NCBI GenBank assembly: GCA_029259775.1
Contig: JAJDEN010000005.1
Location: forward strand, 62,001-126,000
DNA length: 64,000 nt
Origin: Planctomycetota bacterium
GTDB taxonomy: Bacteria; Planctomycetota; PLA2; JAEUHO01
Direction: 5' to 3'
Shown: one piece after another, positions 16,957 through 26,971 of the stretch
How the letters are laid out: the number at the start of each line of letters is the position of its first letter
Numbering within the stretch: position 1 is the first letter of the stretch
Notes under the pieces: generated by a model
The model's input: the letters and a program-made list of their open reading frames with translations, nothing else
What the model was told of the DNA's origin: nothing
The model's database searches: none
Program-made: the position numbers and the translations under genes

Positions 16957-17954
16957 GCGGACGGGAGCCCATGCAGATCCTGCGCCGCGGCGCGATCGTG
17001 GCCTCTGCCCTGGGCCCCACCTGCACGCACGTACAGGCGTCCAAGCGGCCGCGGCCGGCGTCCACGAGCCATGCCCCGCCGCCGGCCTACTACGAGGCGG
17101 GTGGCCCCCTGCCGGCCCCGATTTCCATCGCCGGTGTCGAGGCGCGAGCGGACGTCGTCGTGGAGCGCATTCTTCTGCCCCCGCGTCTCATGGCGGGGCT
17201 CGAGGCGATTCCGCGTGCGACCGACCCCATCGAGATCGTGTTCTTCCGGCCTTCCAGCCCGGTCCGGACACCGCGCCCGCTGGTGTTGATGTCTCCCATC
17301 CTCGGGAACACGAACCTCTTGGTGGACACGTTCGCCCGGGGTTTCGCGCGCCGCGGATGGACGGGTGCCATCGTGCAGCGCAAGGAACTTGCCTTTCACC
17401 CCGAGGCGTCCATGGAACAGGCCGAGGACGAGGTGCGCTTGGTGGTCATGCGCAGCCGGCAGGCGCTCGACTGGCTTATTGCTCGTGACGACATCGACCC
17501 GGCCCGCGTCGGCACCTTCGGCATCAGCGCCGGCTCGATCGTGAGCAGCATGCTGGCTGGAGCCGACGATCGACTGGCGTGCCACCTCTGGATGCTCGCG
17601 GGCGGCCCCCTCTCCGATGTCATGGTCGATACGGTCGAGGAGCGCTTTCGCGGGTACGCTCGGGCGGTGATCGCGCGCTCACGCAAGTCGCGTGACGAGT
17701 TACGGATGATCCTCCGCGACACGATTCTCACGGACCCGATCCGCCTGGCGACCCACGTTGATCGCGACAAGGTCATGCTGGTCCTGGCACGCTTCGATCG
17801 CTCGGTCCCCTACCGCTACGGACTGGCCCTTTGGCGTGCGTTGGGCAAGCCGGAGCGCGTGGTCTGCCCCTTCGGCCACTACACGACGTTCCTGCTGCTC
17901 CCCTGGCTCCGCACCCGCGCCTTCCAGTTCTTTGCCCGCCACTTCGACGGGTAG
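16953..17954 (+). CDS. Alpha/beta hydrolase, probably exported
   Basis: The start is the ATGA overlap with the upstream gene, giving 333 residues. The much longer ORF is a frame extension. The N-terminus has a weak hydrophobic stretch and a GPTCTH sequence that is only a marginal lipobox. The core shows VLMSPILGNTN (oxyanion region), the nucleophile elbow GISAGS, LARFDRSVPY (likely acid Asp) and FGHYTTF (likely His). That is a complete Ser-Asp-His set for a dienelactone-hydrolase/esterase-like fold. Substrate is unknown. Confidence 0.8.
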   Translation: MSGREPMQILRRGAIVASALGPTCTHVQASKRPRPASTSHAPPPAYYEAGGPLPAPISIAGVEARADVVVERILLPPRLMAGLEAIPRATDPIEIVFFRPSSPVRTPRPLVLMSPILGNTNLLVDTFARGFARRGWTGAIVQRKELAFHPEASMEQAEDEVRLVVMRSRQALDWLIARDDIDPARVGTFGISAGSIVSSMLAGADDRLACHLWMLAGGPLSDVMVDTVEERFRGYARAVIARSRKSRDELRMILRDTILTDPIRLATHVDRDKVMLVLARFDRSVPYRYGLALWRALGKPERVVCPFGHYTTFLLLPWLRTRAFQFFARHFDG

Positions 17955-18434
17955 CCAAAGGACCGGACGGCCCGATCACCTGCTATGCGACCACCTGGGA
18001 CCCGCGCCTCATGGCGGCCGCAGGCTTGCGTGAGACGGGCGTCGTGCTGGTCCTGGGGCTGCGTGGCCATCGAGCGCCGGTTGGGCCTGAGCAACGCGAG
18101 GGCCCTGCCTGAGGGTGGGCGCGGCGGCATCCAAGCGGGCTCAGCGTGCATCCGGGGGGCGTTGTAGCCGCCGCGGTGCCCGGCGCTTGACGCTATCGGC
18201 CGGCTGCGCGGTGGAAACGTTCAACGCGGCGTGGGGCGTGACGCGACGGAGCGCGCTCTCTCGGGCCCCACCTCGGACCGGTCCCGCGCAGACCGGCCGC
18301 AAAAAAAAGGCGTGCGCGGCCGGCGTAGGGAGTCCGACCGCGCACAGGTGTTCTCCGCCCCCGGGGGACCGGCAGTGGAGAGATCTTGTTGGTGAAGCCG
18401 TCTGGCTTGGGCCTTCTGGCGGAGAGGTCGAGCG
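17955..18434. other. Convergent intergenic region, about 480 bases
   Basis: This gap lies between the hydrolase stop and the giant-gene stop. The only feature I support in it is the giant gene's terminator hairpin at 18301-18345. The short ORFs inside (for example 17985-18167 and 18115-18438) lack ribosome sites and protein-like composition, so I do not call genes. No tRNA or mobile-element sign is seen. Confidence 0.6.
18301..18345 (-). terminator. Rho-independent terminator of the giant secreted-protein gene
   Basis: Read on the minus strand, a 12-bp stem GTGCGCGGTCGG / CCGGCCGCGCAC (one G-U pair) with a 10-base loop is followed by GCC and eight T. It lies about 90 bases past the stop at 18435. 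This is the clearest intrinsic terminator in the window. Confidence 0.85.
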
Positions 18435-21400
18435 CTAGCTCTTGCCTGACTTGTTCGAGCTGCCGCCGGACTTACCGGACTTGCCGCTCGAGCCACCGGA
18501 CTTGCCCGACTTGTTCGAGCTACCACCCGACTTGCCCGACTTGCCACTGGAGCCGCCTGACTTGCCGGACTTCCCGCTGGAACCACCCGACTTGCCACTC
18601 TTGCCCGACTTGCCGCCGCCCGAGCAGATCACGCCGTTCTCGACGCTCCTGCCCGAGACGACCACGAACGGACCGAAGACCGCGCCCGGCCCGATGGGCT
18701 GGCTGCAGCTGGTGTGGAGATCGACCTGGTCGCCGTTCCACTTGATCCAGATGTTCTTGCTCATCTTGCCGCCGTTGCCGTTGCCCGTGAAGGTGAACTC
18801 GTCACCCTTCGCAAGCGCGCCCTGGAAGAGCACGTCATCGTCGTCGTTGATGACCATGACCACCTGGACCGCGTCGCCGGTGTAGCTCATGGTGAGCTCA
18901 GTCACGCCGCCCTTGCAGGGCTTGCACTCTTCCTTGGGCTCGCAGCACTCGCGGCAGCCAGGATCGACCTGGCCGTTCGCGCCCATGCTGTTGCAGAACG
19001 CGCCGCCCTTCTTGCTGGCGCCACCGAGGACCGTGAAGTTGCCCCACACCGTGCCCGGGCTCACGTCCTGCGAGCAGCTCGTGTGAATCTTCACGTCCAG
19101 ACGGCCGTCGATGAAGACCTCCTCCGGCACCTTGTCATCGGCCTTCGCACCCTCGTAGGTGAAGGTGCCACCCGGCTGCACGAGGCCGTCGAAGACCTCC
19201 TTGCCGCTCTTGCCGACGGTGATCTGAGCGGGCTGAGCGCCGTCGTAACGCAGTGTCAGGGACGTCACGCCACCCTTGCACTCGCCACAGTCCTGCGGGG
19301 GCGGGCAGTCGCAGTTGCAACGGCACCAGTCCTTGAAGCACCAGATCTCGACGATGCCGAACTTGTCGGTCGTGTCGCACTCGGCGATGTCCCAGTCGAT
19401 CTCGGCGCGCGTGACACCAAGCTCACAGGGGAACTCGACCGGCTTGCAGACGGTCTTCTCGCACTCCTTGGGCTCAGGCTTGCAGGTGCACTTGTTCCAG
19501 TCGTTGTCGCAGCGGTTGCAGCAGGTGTCGGACTTGCCGGACTTCCCGGAGCTGCCCGACTTGCCGCTCGAACCACCGGACTTGCCGCTCTTGCCGGAGC
19601 TGCCCGACTTGCCGCTCGAACCACCGGACTTGCCGGACTTGCCCGAGCTGCCACCCGACTTGTTCCAGGTGTTGTTCCAGCCGCTCTTGCCGGACTTGCC
19701 GGAGCTACCGGACTTGCCCGACTTGTCGCTCGAGCCACCGGACTTGCCCGACTTGTCGCTCGAGCCACCGGACTTGCCCGACTTGTCGCTCGAGCCACCG
19801 GACTTGCCGGACTTGCCGCTCGAACCACCGGACTTGCCCGACTTGCCATCCGGGCAGTCCTGGAGCTCACCGTTGTCACGGCTCATGCCGGCGACGACCA
19901 CGAAGGGGCCGAAGCGCGTGCCGGGACCGATGGGCTTGCTGCAGCTGGTGTGGATGTCCACCTGCTTGCAGTCGGTGCGCGACGTGGGATCGCAGGGCTC
20001 CGGCGTGGGGCCGGACTTGCCCGACTTGCCGGAGCTGCCCGACTTGCCGCTCGAACCACCGGACTTGCCCGACTTGCCGGAGCTGCCCGACTTGCCGCTC
20101 GATCCACCGGACTTGCCCGACTTGCCCGACGAGCCGCCGCTCTTGCCCCAGGTGTTGCGCCAGCCGCTCTTGCCGGACTTGCCGCTCGAACCACCGGACT
20201 TGCCGGACTTGCCGCTCGAACCACCGGACTTGCCCGACTTGCCGGAGCTGCCCGACTTGCCGCTCGATCCACCGGACTTGCCCGACTTGTCGCTCGAACC
20301 ACCGGACTTGCCGGACTTGTCGCTCGAACCGCCAGACTTGCCGGACTTGCCGGAGCTGCCCGACTTACCCGACTTGGGATCGTCCGGGTCCGTCTCGCAC
20401 AGCACGCCGCCCTTGAGGCTGCGGCCGGTGACGACGGTGTAGTCACCGAAGCTCAGGCCGGGACCGATGGGCTTGCTGCAGCTGGTGTGGATCGCGACGC
20501 TGCCGTTCGGGCCGTTGACCGTGATCTCGGTACCCATCGTGCCGCCGTCGCCGGAGCCCGTGAAGCTGAACTCCGCACCGGCCGCGACGTTGGCGTCGAA
20601 GATCGCGCCGCCCTTCTTCTCGGTGACGCGGATCCGACCCGCCGGGCCGTCATTGCGCATCGTCAAGGCCGTGACCTTGCCGTCGCACTCGCTGCAGTCC
20701 TCAGGCGGGCAATCCGTCGTGACCGTCTCGCAGTCGTACTTGATCCAGATGTTCGTACCCATCTTGCCGTCGTCACCGGCACCGGCGAACGTGAAGTCCT
20801 CACCCGGAGCGACGTCGCCCTGGTAGAGGACGTTGCCGTCCTTGTCGGTGATCATGACCGTCGTCACGTCCATGCCTTCGTAGCGCATGGTCAGCTGGGT
20901 GACCCCGCCCTTGCAGGGCTCGCACTCCTCCGGCGGGCACTCGACGGGGACCGTCTCGCAGGTCACGCAACCGGGGATCGCCCCCGGGTGCATCACCTCG
21001 GCGCGGAAGATCTCGCAGACCTCGTGAGTCTCGCCACCGAGCGTGACACGGACCAGGTGCTTGTCGTTGCCGAAGTTGTTGGCGTCGAAGCGCGTACCCT
21101 CCGCCGTGAGGCGGACGGTCACGGTCGCGATGCCGCCGTCGACCTCGACCTTGTCGATGCGAACCACACCGCCGATGCCATCGATACCGCCGAACACGTC
21201 GCCCATGAACTGGGCGTCAGCCTCGTCCACGAGGTCGTTGCCGTCGCAGTCCATGTACATGCGAGCGTTGACGTCGATCTGGCCGGGGTTCGCGCCCACG
21301 AAGAAGCGCGTCTGCATGATGACCTCATGCAGCTTGCCCTCGCAGCAGCCCTCTCGCGGGCAGCAGCAGAAGCCGAACTTCACGCTCTGGTCCCCGCAGA

Positions 21401-24400
21401 CCTCGGTGTCGAAGGACACGGTGCGCGTGAGCATGGTCCCCTTCGAGGCCTCGCAGTCACGCAGCTCGGGCTGATCCGGATCGATCGTGATCCGGTAGTC
21501 GCCGGGCGACACGTCGTCGAGGCAGACTTCGCCGTTGGCCCCCGTGAACAGGTTCCAGGTATCGCCACCGATCTTCTCGATGCGGACGGCCACGAACTCG
21601 ACGCGAGCGTCAACGCCCTCGTCCAGCTCACCGTCGCAGGCCGGCGCGTCTTCCTTGAAGACCGTGACACACAGCTTCTGGACGCACGTGACACAAAGCG
21701 GGAAGTCCTGATGCACGACGTCCTCGCCGACATCGACGTCGGGCGTGAGCACGACCTGCCCGAAGTAGACGAGTCCATCGAGGATGGCGATCGTCTGGGC
21801 GTCCGTTGTGCTGATCTTCACCTCGTACGCGCCCGTCGGAATGTTCGCGAAAGCGTAGTTGCCCTCCGCGTCCGTCGTCATGTCGGCCGTGAAGCCGAGC
21901 GCGTCGCCAGCTGTACCCGTCAGCTCGACGAGAACGTTGGGCAGCGGGGTGTCGATCACGACGTCGAACACGCCGTCACAGAACTCCAGGGGCGACTTCC
22001 AGACCTTGCCGCTCAGGCTCTGCGTGCAGTGACCGAAGTCGATGCGCTCCTCGCCACCAAGCTCGAGGTTCGTGTTCTGGGCGCGCGGGGTCGCACCCTC
22101 GTTGAGGGTGATGTTCTGGGCGATCCACGTGCCGGGCAGCGGGTCGAGGATCTCGACCGTGTAGTCACCCGGGATCAGACCCGTGAACTCGTAGAAGCCG
22201 TTCGCGTCCGACGTCGTCGTGCGCGGGTTGGGCAGCGCGAGGCCGTCCGGACCTGTGAGACGGATGGTGGCGCCGTCGACCGGAATGTCGACGCCCTGCT
22301 CCCAGACTCCGTCGCAGTCCTGACCCGGCTTGTCCTGGAAGACGTAGCCGTTCAGCTTCTGGATGCAGTGACCGAAGTCGATCCGCTCCTGGCCCTGCAG
22401 GGGCAACGTGACCGGGTTGACCCTGGGCGTCTGGGCCACGTTCAGCACGAGACCGAGCTGGATCCACTTGTTCGGAAGCGGGTCGAGGATCTCGACGACG
22501 TAGCTGCCGGGCGGCAGTCCGCCGAACTCGTAGAAGCCCAGGGCGTTGGTGGTCGTCGTGCGCGGGTTCGGGTTGGGCAGGATCGCGGGACCCGTCAGGC
22601 GGATCGTCGCGCCGTCGACCGGGATGTCGTCGGCCGTCTGGTAGACGCCGTCGCAATCCTGATCCTCGTTGTCCTGGAACACGAAGCCGTAGATGCGACC
22701 CAGGCAGAGGGCCGCGAAGTTGACGTCCATCTCGATGTCACCACGCGCGCAGTCCAGCGGGACCGACGAGGGGGACGGAGGCGTCAGCGGCGGCATCTTC
22801 GAGGTGAACTCGCTCTCGACGACCGAGATCGTGTAGCTGCCGGGAACCAGGTTGACGAAGGAGTAGCGGCCGAGGGCATCCGTCGTCTGGGACGGGGCCA
22901 CCGGGCCGTTCGGACCCGTTGCGTTGACGGTGTAACCGGAGAGGCGTGCCTCACCGGGGTCCAGCTCGTTGTTCAGGTTCTCGTCGCAGTACACGACGCC
23001 GTGGATCTCGCACTTGCGGCAGTCGACGCGGAAGTCGACGTTTTTCTGATCCGGGGGCAGCGTGACATCGACGGACGAAGGCGACAGGAACGTGAAACAA
23101 CCAGGCGGGGTGCCCGCGGGCTCCGATGTGCGGACGGCGTAGTCGCCCGGGCGCAGGCTCGGGAACATGTAGGTGCCATCGGCTCCCGTGGTCGTCGTGT
23201 CGACGACGACGCCGGCCTGGAGCAGATCCACGGTCCAGCCGACGAGCGGGTCGTCGATGCCAGCGTCGTAGTTGCTGTCGAAGACGGGCTTCTCGCACCA
23301 GACACGACCGCAGAGGTCGTTCTCGCACACGAAGCCGTAGTCGCAGCTATCCACGGCACCTGTAGCCGCGTCGATGGTGATCGTCTTCACCTCTTCGCAG
23401 TTCGGGTTCAGCGGGAAGGGCACCTGAGCCGGCGGGAAGACGAACGTGAGCTCGTAGGTCCCGAAAGGCAGATCGAGGAAGCAGAACCGCGTGTCGGGGG
23501 CCGTCACCGTCTGAAGGCGTGCACCGAGGGGATCCGGCACTCCACCCACGAGGGGTACGAGCACAAGCTGGATCACCGTGCCGGCGGGCAGCGGGCGATC
23601 GGCCACGGCGTCATACAGGCAGTCGCCGCCGTCCTCGCAGTACACGTCGCCACAGATCTGCGTCTTGCAGATGTAGCCGAAGTCGCAGTCGTCCACGTCC
23701 AGGTTCTGGCCGCTGATCGTGACCTCCTTGGTCGCGAGGCAACTGGGCGCGATCATCGGAAGATCAGGGCCGGCGCCGGCCGCCTTCGAGACCGTCAGCT
23801 GGTAGACACCGAGCGGAAGGTCCTCGAAGCAGTAGCGTGTGACGGGAGCCGTCAGCGTCATGGTCTGGGCCGTGCCGGCGGGGTTCGTCGGCGTCAGCGT
23901 CACGGTGTAGGAGGTGCCGGCCGGGAGCGGCTCGTCCGTCCCGATCGGATCGGGCTCGTAGAGGCAGTCACCATCCGTCTCGCAGTACACGTCGCCGCAG
24001 ACACTGCCCTTGCAGTTGAAGCCGAAGTCACAGTCCTCGATCGAGCCCGTGGCGGGATCGACAGCGAGTTCCTTGATGTCCTCGCAACCAGGTGCCAGCG
24101 GGAACGAACCGGTCGAGGCCGGCGTGTAGAGGAACGTGAGCAGGTAGTCGCCGAACGGGACCGGATCGAAGCAGTAGCGCGTTGCGGGCGCGACGACCGT
24201 CTGCGTCAGGGTGCCCGTCGGATCCGGGAGGCCGTTCACGACGGGCGTGAGGACCAGGTCGACGATCGTGCCTACGGGAAGCGGCAGGTCACCGAGCTGC
24301 GGCTCGTACTTGCAGTTGCCGGTCTCGCTGCAGTACACGTCGCCACAGATGCGCGTGGTGCAGACGAAGCCGAAGTCGCAGTCGCTGGCCTTCGGCGTCT

Positions 24401-26513
24401 CCGAGTCGAGAGTGACCATCTTCGTCGCCGAGCAGGCGCCCCAGAGCTCGAGCTCCGGCGTGATGAAGATGTAGCTCACGACGTAGTCGCCGAACTCGAG
24501 GCCTGGGATCATCCACGCGGTGTCGGGTGCGGTGACCTCGGTCTCGACCGGCGTACCGGGACCCATCGCCGTCATCGGCGTCACGATGACGCGGATGCGG
24601 GTGCCGTCGGGCAGCGGCTCGTCCTGGCCGATCGGGTCGGGCGAGAACTCACACACGTCGGGGGTGTTCGTGCAGAACACGTCGCCACAGATGGAACCCG
24701 TGCAGTTGATCGGGATCTGGACCTCGGGGCAGTCGACCGAGCCCTCACGGCTGGTCAGACCAACCTCGATGATCCGCGGAAGCGTATCGCAGCCCGTCTG
24801 CATGGGCAGCGGGAAGGCGGGGTCGAGATCGACGCTGTAGCAGCCGGCCGGGATGTCCGCCGGGCCGTAGACACCATTGCTGTCGGTCGGGACGGTGAAC
24901 ACGTACCCGCCGGCCAGGGGCAGGCGCGTGTCGCAGTCGACCTCGGTGAACGTCACGTCGACGACGCCACCGCCAAGGGGAATCGCCAGCTCGCCCTGAT
25001 CGCGCTCGCAGTTGGCGTTGTCGTCACAGAAGACGTCGACCTTGACCTTCGGCGTGGGCGTCGTGCCCACGGGCACGCTGAAGCGCATGAAGACGAAGTT
25101 GGCCATGTCGAGGCCTTCCCAGCGCAGGCACCAGAGGCCCGGGTCGCCGAGGAGGGTTGCCTGATCGAGGCCGTTCATCTTGAAGGGGTCGCCAATCGGG
25201 GCCAGCCCAGCTTGCTGGGCGGCGGTGATCGACGGGTGGCCGCCGAACCCGGCCTGCGCCGAGGCGAACGGGGGATTGGCCGGCGTCGCCGTGGTCGTGT
25301 TGTGGCCCGGGAACCCACCGATCGGGAACAAGGCCCAGGAGACGGCTTCGCCAACGATTCGATTGCTGCCGATGCAGCCGCTCGTGTCGCCGATGTCGCG
25401 CTTGCCGTCGCAGAGCAGGTCGTTCGGGCGGATGTAACGCGGGACGTTCTCGGGCGGAATACCTGTGAGCTGGGCGCCCGTCAGGAACTCCGTGGGACCG
25501 AGCTGAACGGCTGCGTTCCAGTCGGCGTCGGCGTCGAAGAAGTTGATGTTGCCGGGGCACGCCTGCGTGCTGTGGATGTGGAAGTTGAACTCGCCGTCGT
25601 AGTAGTAGCCGTCCTGCTGATCCTCACTGCTGATGCGCACGAAGGGATCGTTCGTCTCGGCGCAACCGACGGCGGGCGCGCCCTCACAGCGCACACGCTC
25701 GTCAATGACGCCGCCGGCGAAGCCGAGGACGCCGCCGACCGGGACGAGGTAGGTGCCGTTGAACGCGATCTTGTATCCGGCGCGCTCGCGACCGGTGAAC
25801 GAGCTGACGTTGCGCGGCACGGTGAGCGGGTCGCCGCCTTCATTGCCGGCCGTCGGCGAGGGGCGCAGACGCGCGCGGAAGACGGCGCGGAAGCGGCCGT
25901 CAGGAAGCTGGAGGCCCAAGGCCGTGGCGTCCGTCGTGCTCATGTCCAGCAGCTCGCACCAGACGTCGTCCGTACCCGGCCTCGGGTCGCTCTCGGCGTC
26001 GGCGGGATCGATGGGGTCGTTGTAGTCCCGGTAGGCGGACGTCACGAGGACGGGCGCCGGATCGTTCGTGAAGTCGTTGTCGAACAGGACGACGTCCGTG
26101 TCCACCATCACACCGGCGACCATCGTCTTGGGGGCGAAGACCTCGTAGATGATGTCGGGCGCCTTGTCCACCAGCAGCATGTCGACGCGCTGATCCCAGT
26201 TGCCGATGCTGTTCGCATCAAACAGGGCGATCCGGACGCGGTCGTCTTCGGGGTTGCGCGGGTAGGTCAGGGTGAGGGTGGTCACCTGTCCCGCACCGGC
26301 GAACTGGCCCAGGCCGTTGTTCGACAGACCGTCCAGGACGACGAACTTCGCGGTCCGATCCAGCCGGTCCGGCAGGCCTTCCCAGGCATCGCCCTGGATG
26401 GTGCCGTCGGACAGCCAAGCCTCGTCGGGCTGGGCGTAGACGGCACTCGGGGCGGTACCGAGCAGAGCCGTCAGGGCGGCGAACAGGGCGACAATCAGAA
26501 GACGCTGGAACAT
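18435..26513 (-). CDS. Giant secreted protein: CGDVYC modules, SdrD-B-like domains, K-S-G repeat tracts
   Basis: I start at the ATG at 26513, with GGAG eight bases upstream. The track's GTG lies three codons earlier. The protein has 2692 residues with a signal peptide ending SAVYA. In order there is an N-terminal region of about 500 residues with no recognised domain; four roughly 110-residue modules beginning CGDV(F/Y)C and ending DCDFGF or similar (about 610-1065); SdrD-B/Cna-B-like beta-sandwiches (about 1070-1610; GFYEFGGLPPGSY); and four CKGGVT-like modules, followed in four places by HTSC(S)(K/Q)..PG (DUF7467-like, my recollection). Three K-S-G-rich tracts lie at about 2045-2170, 2220-2330 and 2635-2692. 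No LPXTG, autotransporter or membrane anchor is seen. An envelope or matrix role is inferred. Confidence 0.85.
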   Translation of the reverse strand: MFQRLLIVALFAALTALLGTAPSAVYAQPDEAWLSDGTIQGDAWEGLPDRLDRTAKFVVLDGLSNNGLGQFAGAGQVTTLTLTYPRNPEDDRVRIALFDANSIGNWDQRVDMLLVDKAPDIIYEVFAPKTMVAGVMVDTDVVLFDNDFTNDPAPVLVTSAYRDYNDPIDPADAESDPRPGTDDVWCELLDMSTTDATALGLQLPDGRFRAVFRARLRPSPTAGNEGGDPLTVPRNVSSFTGRERAGYKIAFNGTYLVPVGGVLGFAGGVIDERVRCEGAPAVGCAETNDPFVRISSEDQQDGYYYDGEFNFHIHSTQACPGNINFFDADADWNAAVQLGPTEFLTGAQLTGIPPENVPRYIRPNDLLCDGKRDIGDTSGCIGSNRIVGEAVSWALFPIGGFPGHNTTTATPANPPFASAQAGFGGHPSITAAQQAGLAPIGDPFKMNGLDQATLLGDPGLWCLRWEGLDMANFVFMRFSVPVGTTPTPKVKVDVFCDDNANCERDQGELAIPLGGGVVDVTFTEVDCDTRLPLAGGYVFTVPTDSNGVYGPADIPAGCYSVDLDPAFPLPMQTGCDTLPRIIEVGLTSREGSVDCPEVQIPINCTGSICGDVFCTNTPDVCEFSPDPIGQDEPLPDGTRIRVIVTPMTAMGPGTPVETEVTAPDTAWMIPGLEFGDYVVSYIFITPELELWGACSATKMVTLDSETPKASDCDFGFVCTTRICGDVYCSETGNCKYEPQLGDLPLPVGTIVDLVLTPVVNGLPDPTGTLTQTVVAPATRYCFDPVPFGDYLLTFLYTPASTGSFPLAPGCEDIKELAVDPATGSIEDCDFGFNCKGSVCGDVYCETDGDCLYEPDPIGTDEPLPAGTSYTVTLTPTNPAGTAQTMTLTAPVTRYCFEDLPLGVYQLTVSKAAGAGPDLPMIAPSCLATKEVTISGQNLDVDDCDFGYICKTQICGDVYCEDGGDCLYDAVADRPLPAGTVIQLVLVPLVGGVPDPLGARLQTVTAPDTRFCFLDLPFGTYELTFVFPPAQVPFPLNPNCEEVKTITIDAATGAVDSCDYGFVCENDLCGRVWCEKPVFDSNYDAGIDDPLVGWTVDLLQAGVVVDTTTTGADGTYMFPSLRPGDYAVRTSEPAGTPPGCFTFLSPSSVDVTLPPDQKNVDFRVDCRKCEIHGVVYCDENLNNELDPGEARLSGYTVNATGPNGPVAPSQTTDALGRYSFVNLVPGSYTISVVESEFTSKMPPLTPPSPSSVPLDCARGDIEMDVNFAALCLGRIYGFVFQDNEDQDCDGVYQTADDIPVDGATIRLTGPAILPNPNPRTTTTNALGFYEFGGLPPGSYVVEILDPLPNKWIQLGLVLNVAQTPRVNPVTLPLQGQERIDFGHCIQKLNGYVFQDKPGQDCDGVWEQGVDIPVDGATIRLTGPDGLALPNPRTTTSDANGFYEFTGLIPGDYTVEILDPLPGTWIAQNITLNEGATPRAQNTNLELGGEERIDFGHCTQSLSGKVWKSPLEFCDGVFDVVIDTPLPNVLVELTGTAGDALGFTADMTTDAEGNYAFANIPTGAYEVKISTTDAQTIAILDGLVYFGQVVLTPDVDVGEDVVHQDFPLCVTCVQKLCVTVFKEDAPACDGELDEGVDARVEFVAVRIEKIGGDTWNLFTGANGEVCLDDVSPGDYRITIDPDQPELRDCEASKGTMLTRTVSFDTEVCGDQSVKFGFCCCPREGCCEGKLHEVIMQTRFFVGANPGQIDVNARMYMDCDGNDLVDEADAQFMGDVFGGIDGIGGVVRIDKVEVDGGIATVTVRLTAEGTRFDANNFGNDKHLVRVTLGGETHEVCEIFRAEVMHPGAIPGCVTCETVPVECPPEECEPCKGGVTQLTMRYEGMDVTTVMITDKDGNVLYQGDVAPGEDFTFAGAGDDGKMGTNIWIKYDCETVTTDCPPEDCSECDGKVTALTMRNDGPAGRIRVTEKKGGAIFDANVAAGAEFSFTGSGDGGTMGTEITVNGPNGSVAIHTSCSKPIGPGLSFGDYTVVTGRSLKGGVLCETDPDDPKSGKSGSSGKSGKSGGSSDKSGKSGGSSDKSGKSGGSSGKSGSSGKSGKSGGSSGKSGKSGGSSGKSGKSGWRNTWGKSGGSSGKSGKSGGSSGKSGSSGKSGKSGGSSGKSGSSGKSGKSGPTPEPCDPTSRTDCKQVDIHTSCSKPIGPGTRFGPFVVVAGMSRDNGELQDCPDGKSGKSGGSSGKSGKSGGSSDKSGKSGGSSDKSGKSGGSSDKSGKSGSSGKSGKSGWNNTWNKSGGSSGKSGKSGGSSGKSGSSGKSGKSGGSSGKSGSSGKSGKSDTCCNRCDNDWNKCTCKPEPKECEKTVCKPVEFPCELGVTRAEIDWDIAECDTTDKFGIVEIWCFKDWCRCNCDCPPPQDCGECKGGVTSLTLRYDGAQPAQITVGKSGKEVFDGLVQPGGTFTYEGAKADDKVPEEVFIDGRLDVKIHTSCSQDVSPGTVWGNFTVLGGASKKGGAFCNSMGANGQVDPGCRECCEPKEECKPCKGGVTELTMSYTGDAVQVVMVINDDDDVLFQGALAKGDEFTFTGNGNGGKMSKNIWIKWNGDQVDLHTSCSQPIGPGAVFGPFVVVSGRSVENGVICSGGGKSGKSGKSGGSSGKSGKSGGSSGKSGKSGGSSNKSGKSGGSSGKSGKSGGSSNKSGKS
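18438..18615 (-). repeat. K-S-G coding tandem repeat, tract 1 (C-terminus)
   Basis: Imperfect tandem copies of a unit of about 30 bases encode SGKSGKSGGS(S/N)-type repeats and run to the stop codon. Third-position changes between copies (ctc/ccc, gcc/gct) show purifying selection on the peptide rather than very recent expansion. Confidence 0.85.
19528..19848 (-). repeat. K-S-G coding tandem repeat, tract 2
   Basis: Tandem copies encode KSGKSGGSSDKSGKSG and similar. The tract includes three near-identical units with GGSSDKSG and one interruption, KSGWNNTWNKSGG. Near-identical neighbouring units suggest local duplication or slippage. Confidence 0.85.
20011..20376 (-). repeat. K-S-G coding tandem repeat, tract 3 (longest)
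   Basis: About 365 bases of tandem repeat encode KSGKSGGSSGKSG variants. One interruption (KSGWRNTWGKSGG) resembles the WNNTWNKSG interruption of tract 2, so the tracts probably arose by duplication of a larger block. Confidence 0.85.
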
Positions 26514-26971
26514 TTGTCTCACTCCACGGGGGAGAAGTGCGTACGAACAAGAGCAGCCCTACCGGGAGCACGCTCGACCACGCCAAGAGCATGAGGGATG
26601 CCGAACGTCCCGTCCGCACCCACATTGGCGTAAGTCATTAATCTTGAATGAGTTGTGATTTCGACGTGGCGCGCGGCGAGATGCCGGATGTTCTCTTTTT
26701 TGGCCGCATGTTCACGCTGCGCAACAAGGTAGGTGCCCGTTCGCACCCGGGCAAGGAACGAAGCCGGCGCGCGGGCGACGATTCGGCTCCGAGCCGGAAA
26801 GGCCGATTCCACGGCCTCTGGGGTCCCAGGCACCGGCAAAAACGACGAGGCGCCCGGGGTCTCCCACGGGCGCCTCGTCAGAGGATCAGTCAGGCTACGA
26901 GGCGCGCCGGTTGCCTCTCGGCGGGCGTTGCCTCTCGGCGGGCGCTGCCTCGGGGGCGTTGCTGTTCGCCC
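26514..26971 (-). promoter_or_regulatory. Upstream region of the giant gene, with AT-rich patch
   Basis: This is the 458-base gap between the giant gene and the lipoprotein upstream. On the minus strand it holds the lipoprotein's terminator (26838-26879), a box AAAAAGAGAACATCCGGC (26683-26700) that recurs upstream of the other lipoprotein gene, then an unusually AT-rich patch near 26630-26670. GGAG precedes the ATG. I cannot assign confident -35/-10 hexamers, and no gene is supported here. Confidence 0.5.
26838..26879 (-). terminator. Rho-independent terminator of the 27-28 kb lipoprotein gene
   Basis: On the minus strand, a perfect 13-bp stem GACGAGGCGCCCG / CGGGCGCCTCGTC with a 10-base loop is followed by GTTTTTG. 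It lies about 90 bases past the lipoprotein stop, the same spacing as the giant gene's terminator. Confidence 0.85.

Noticed and set aside
17985-18438. Small ORFs in the convergent gap
   Set aside because: There is no ribosome site or sensible composition, and one spans the terminator hairpin.
18438-20376. Repeat tracts as a CRISPR array
   Set aside because: Units are contiguous, in frame and code for K-S-G with synonymous variation; there are no unique spacers of constant length.
18714-26594. 2626-residue open frame antisense to the giant gene
   Set aside because: It mirrors the giant gene with Leu/Ala/Arg/Asp/His-rich, repetitive composition and no signal peptide, domain or ribosome site. 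GC-rich codon choice on the sense strand removes stops from this frame.
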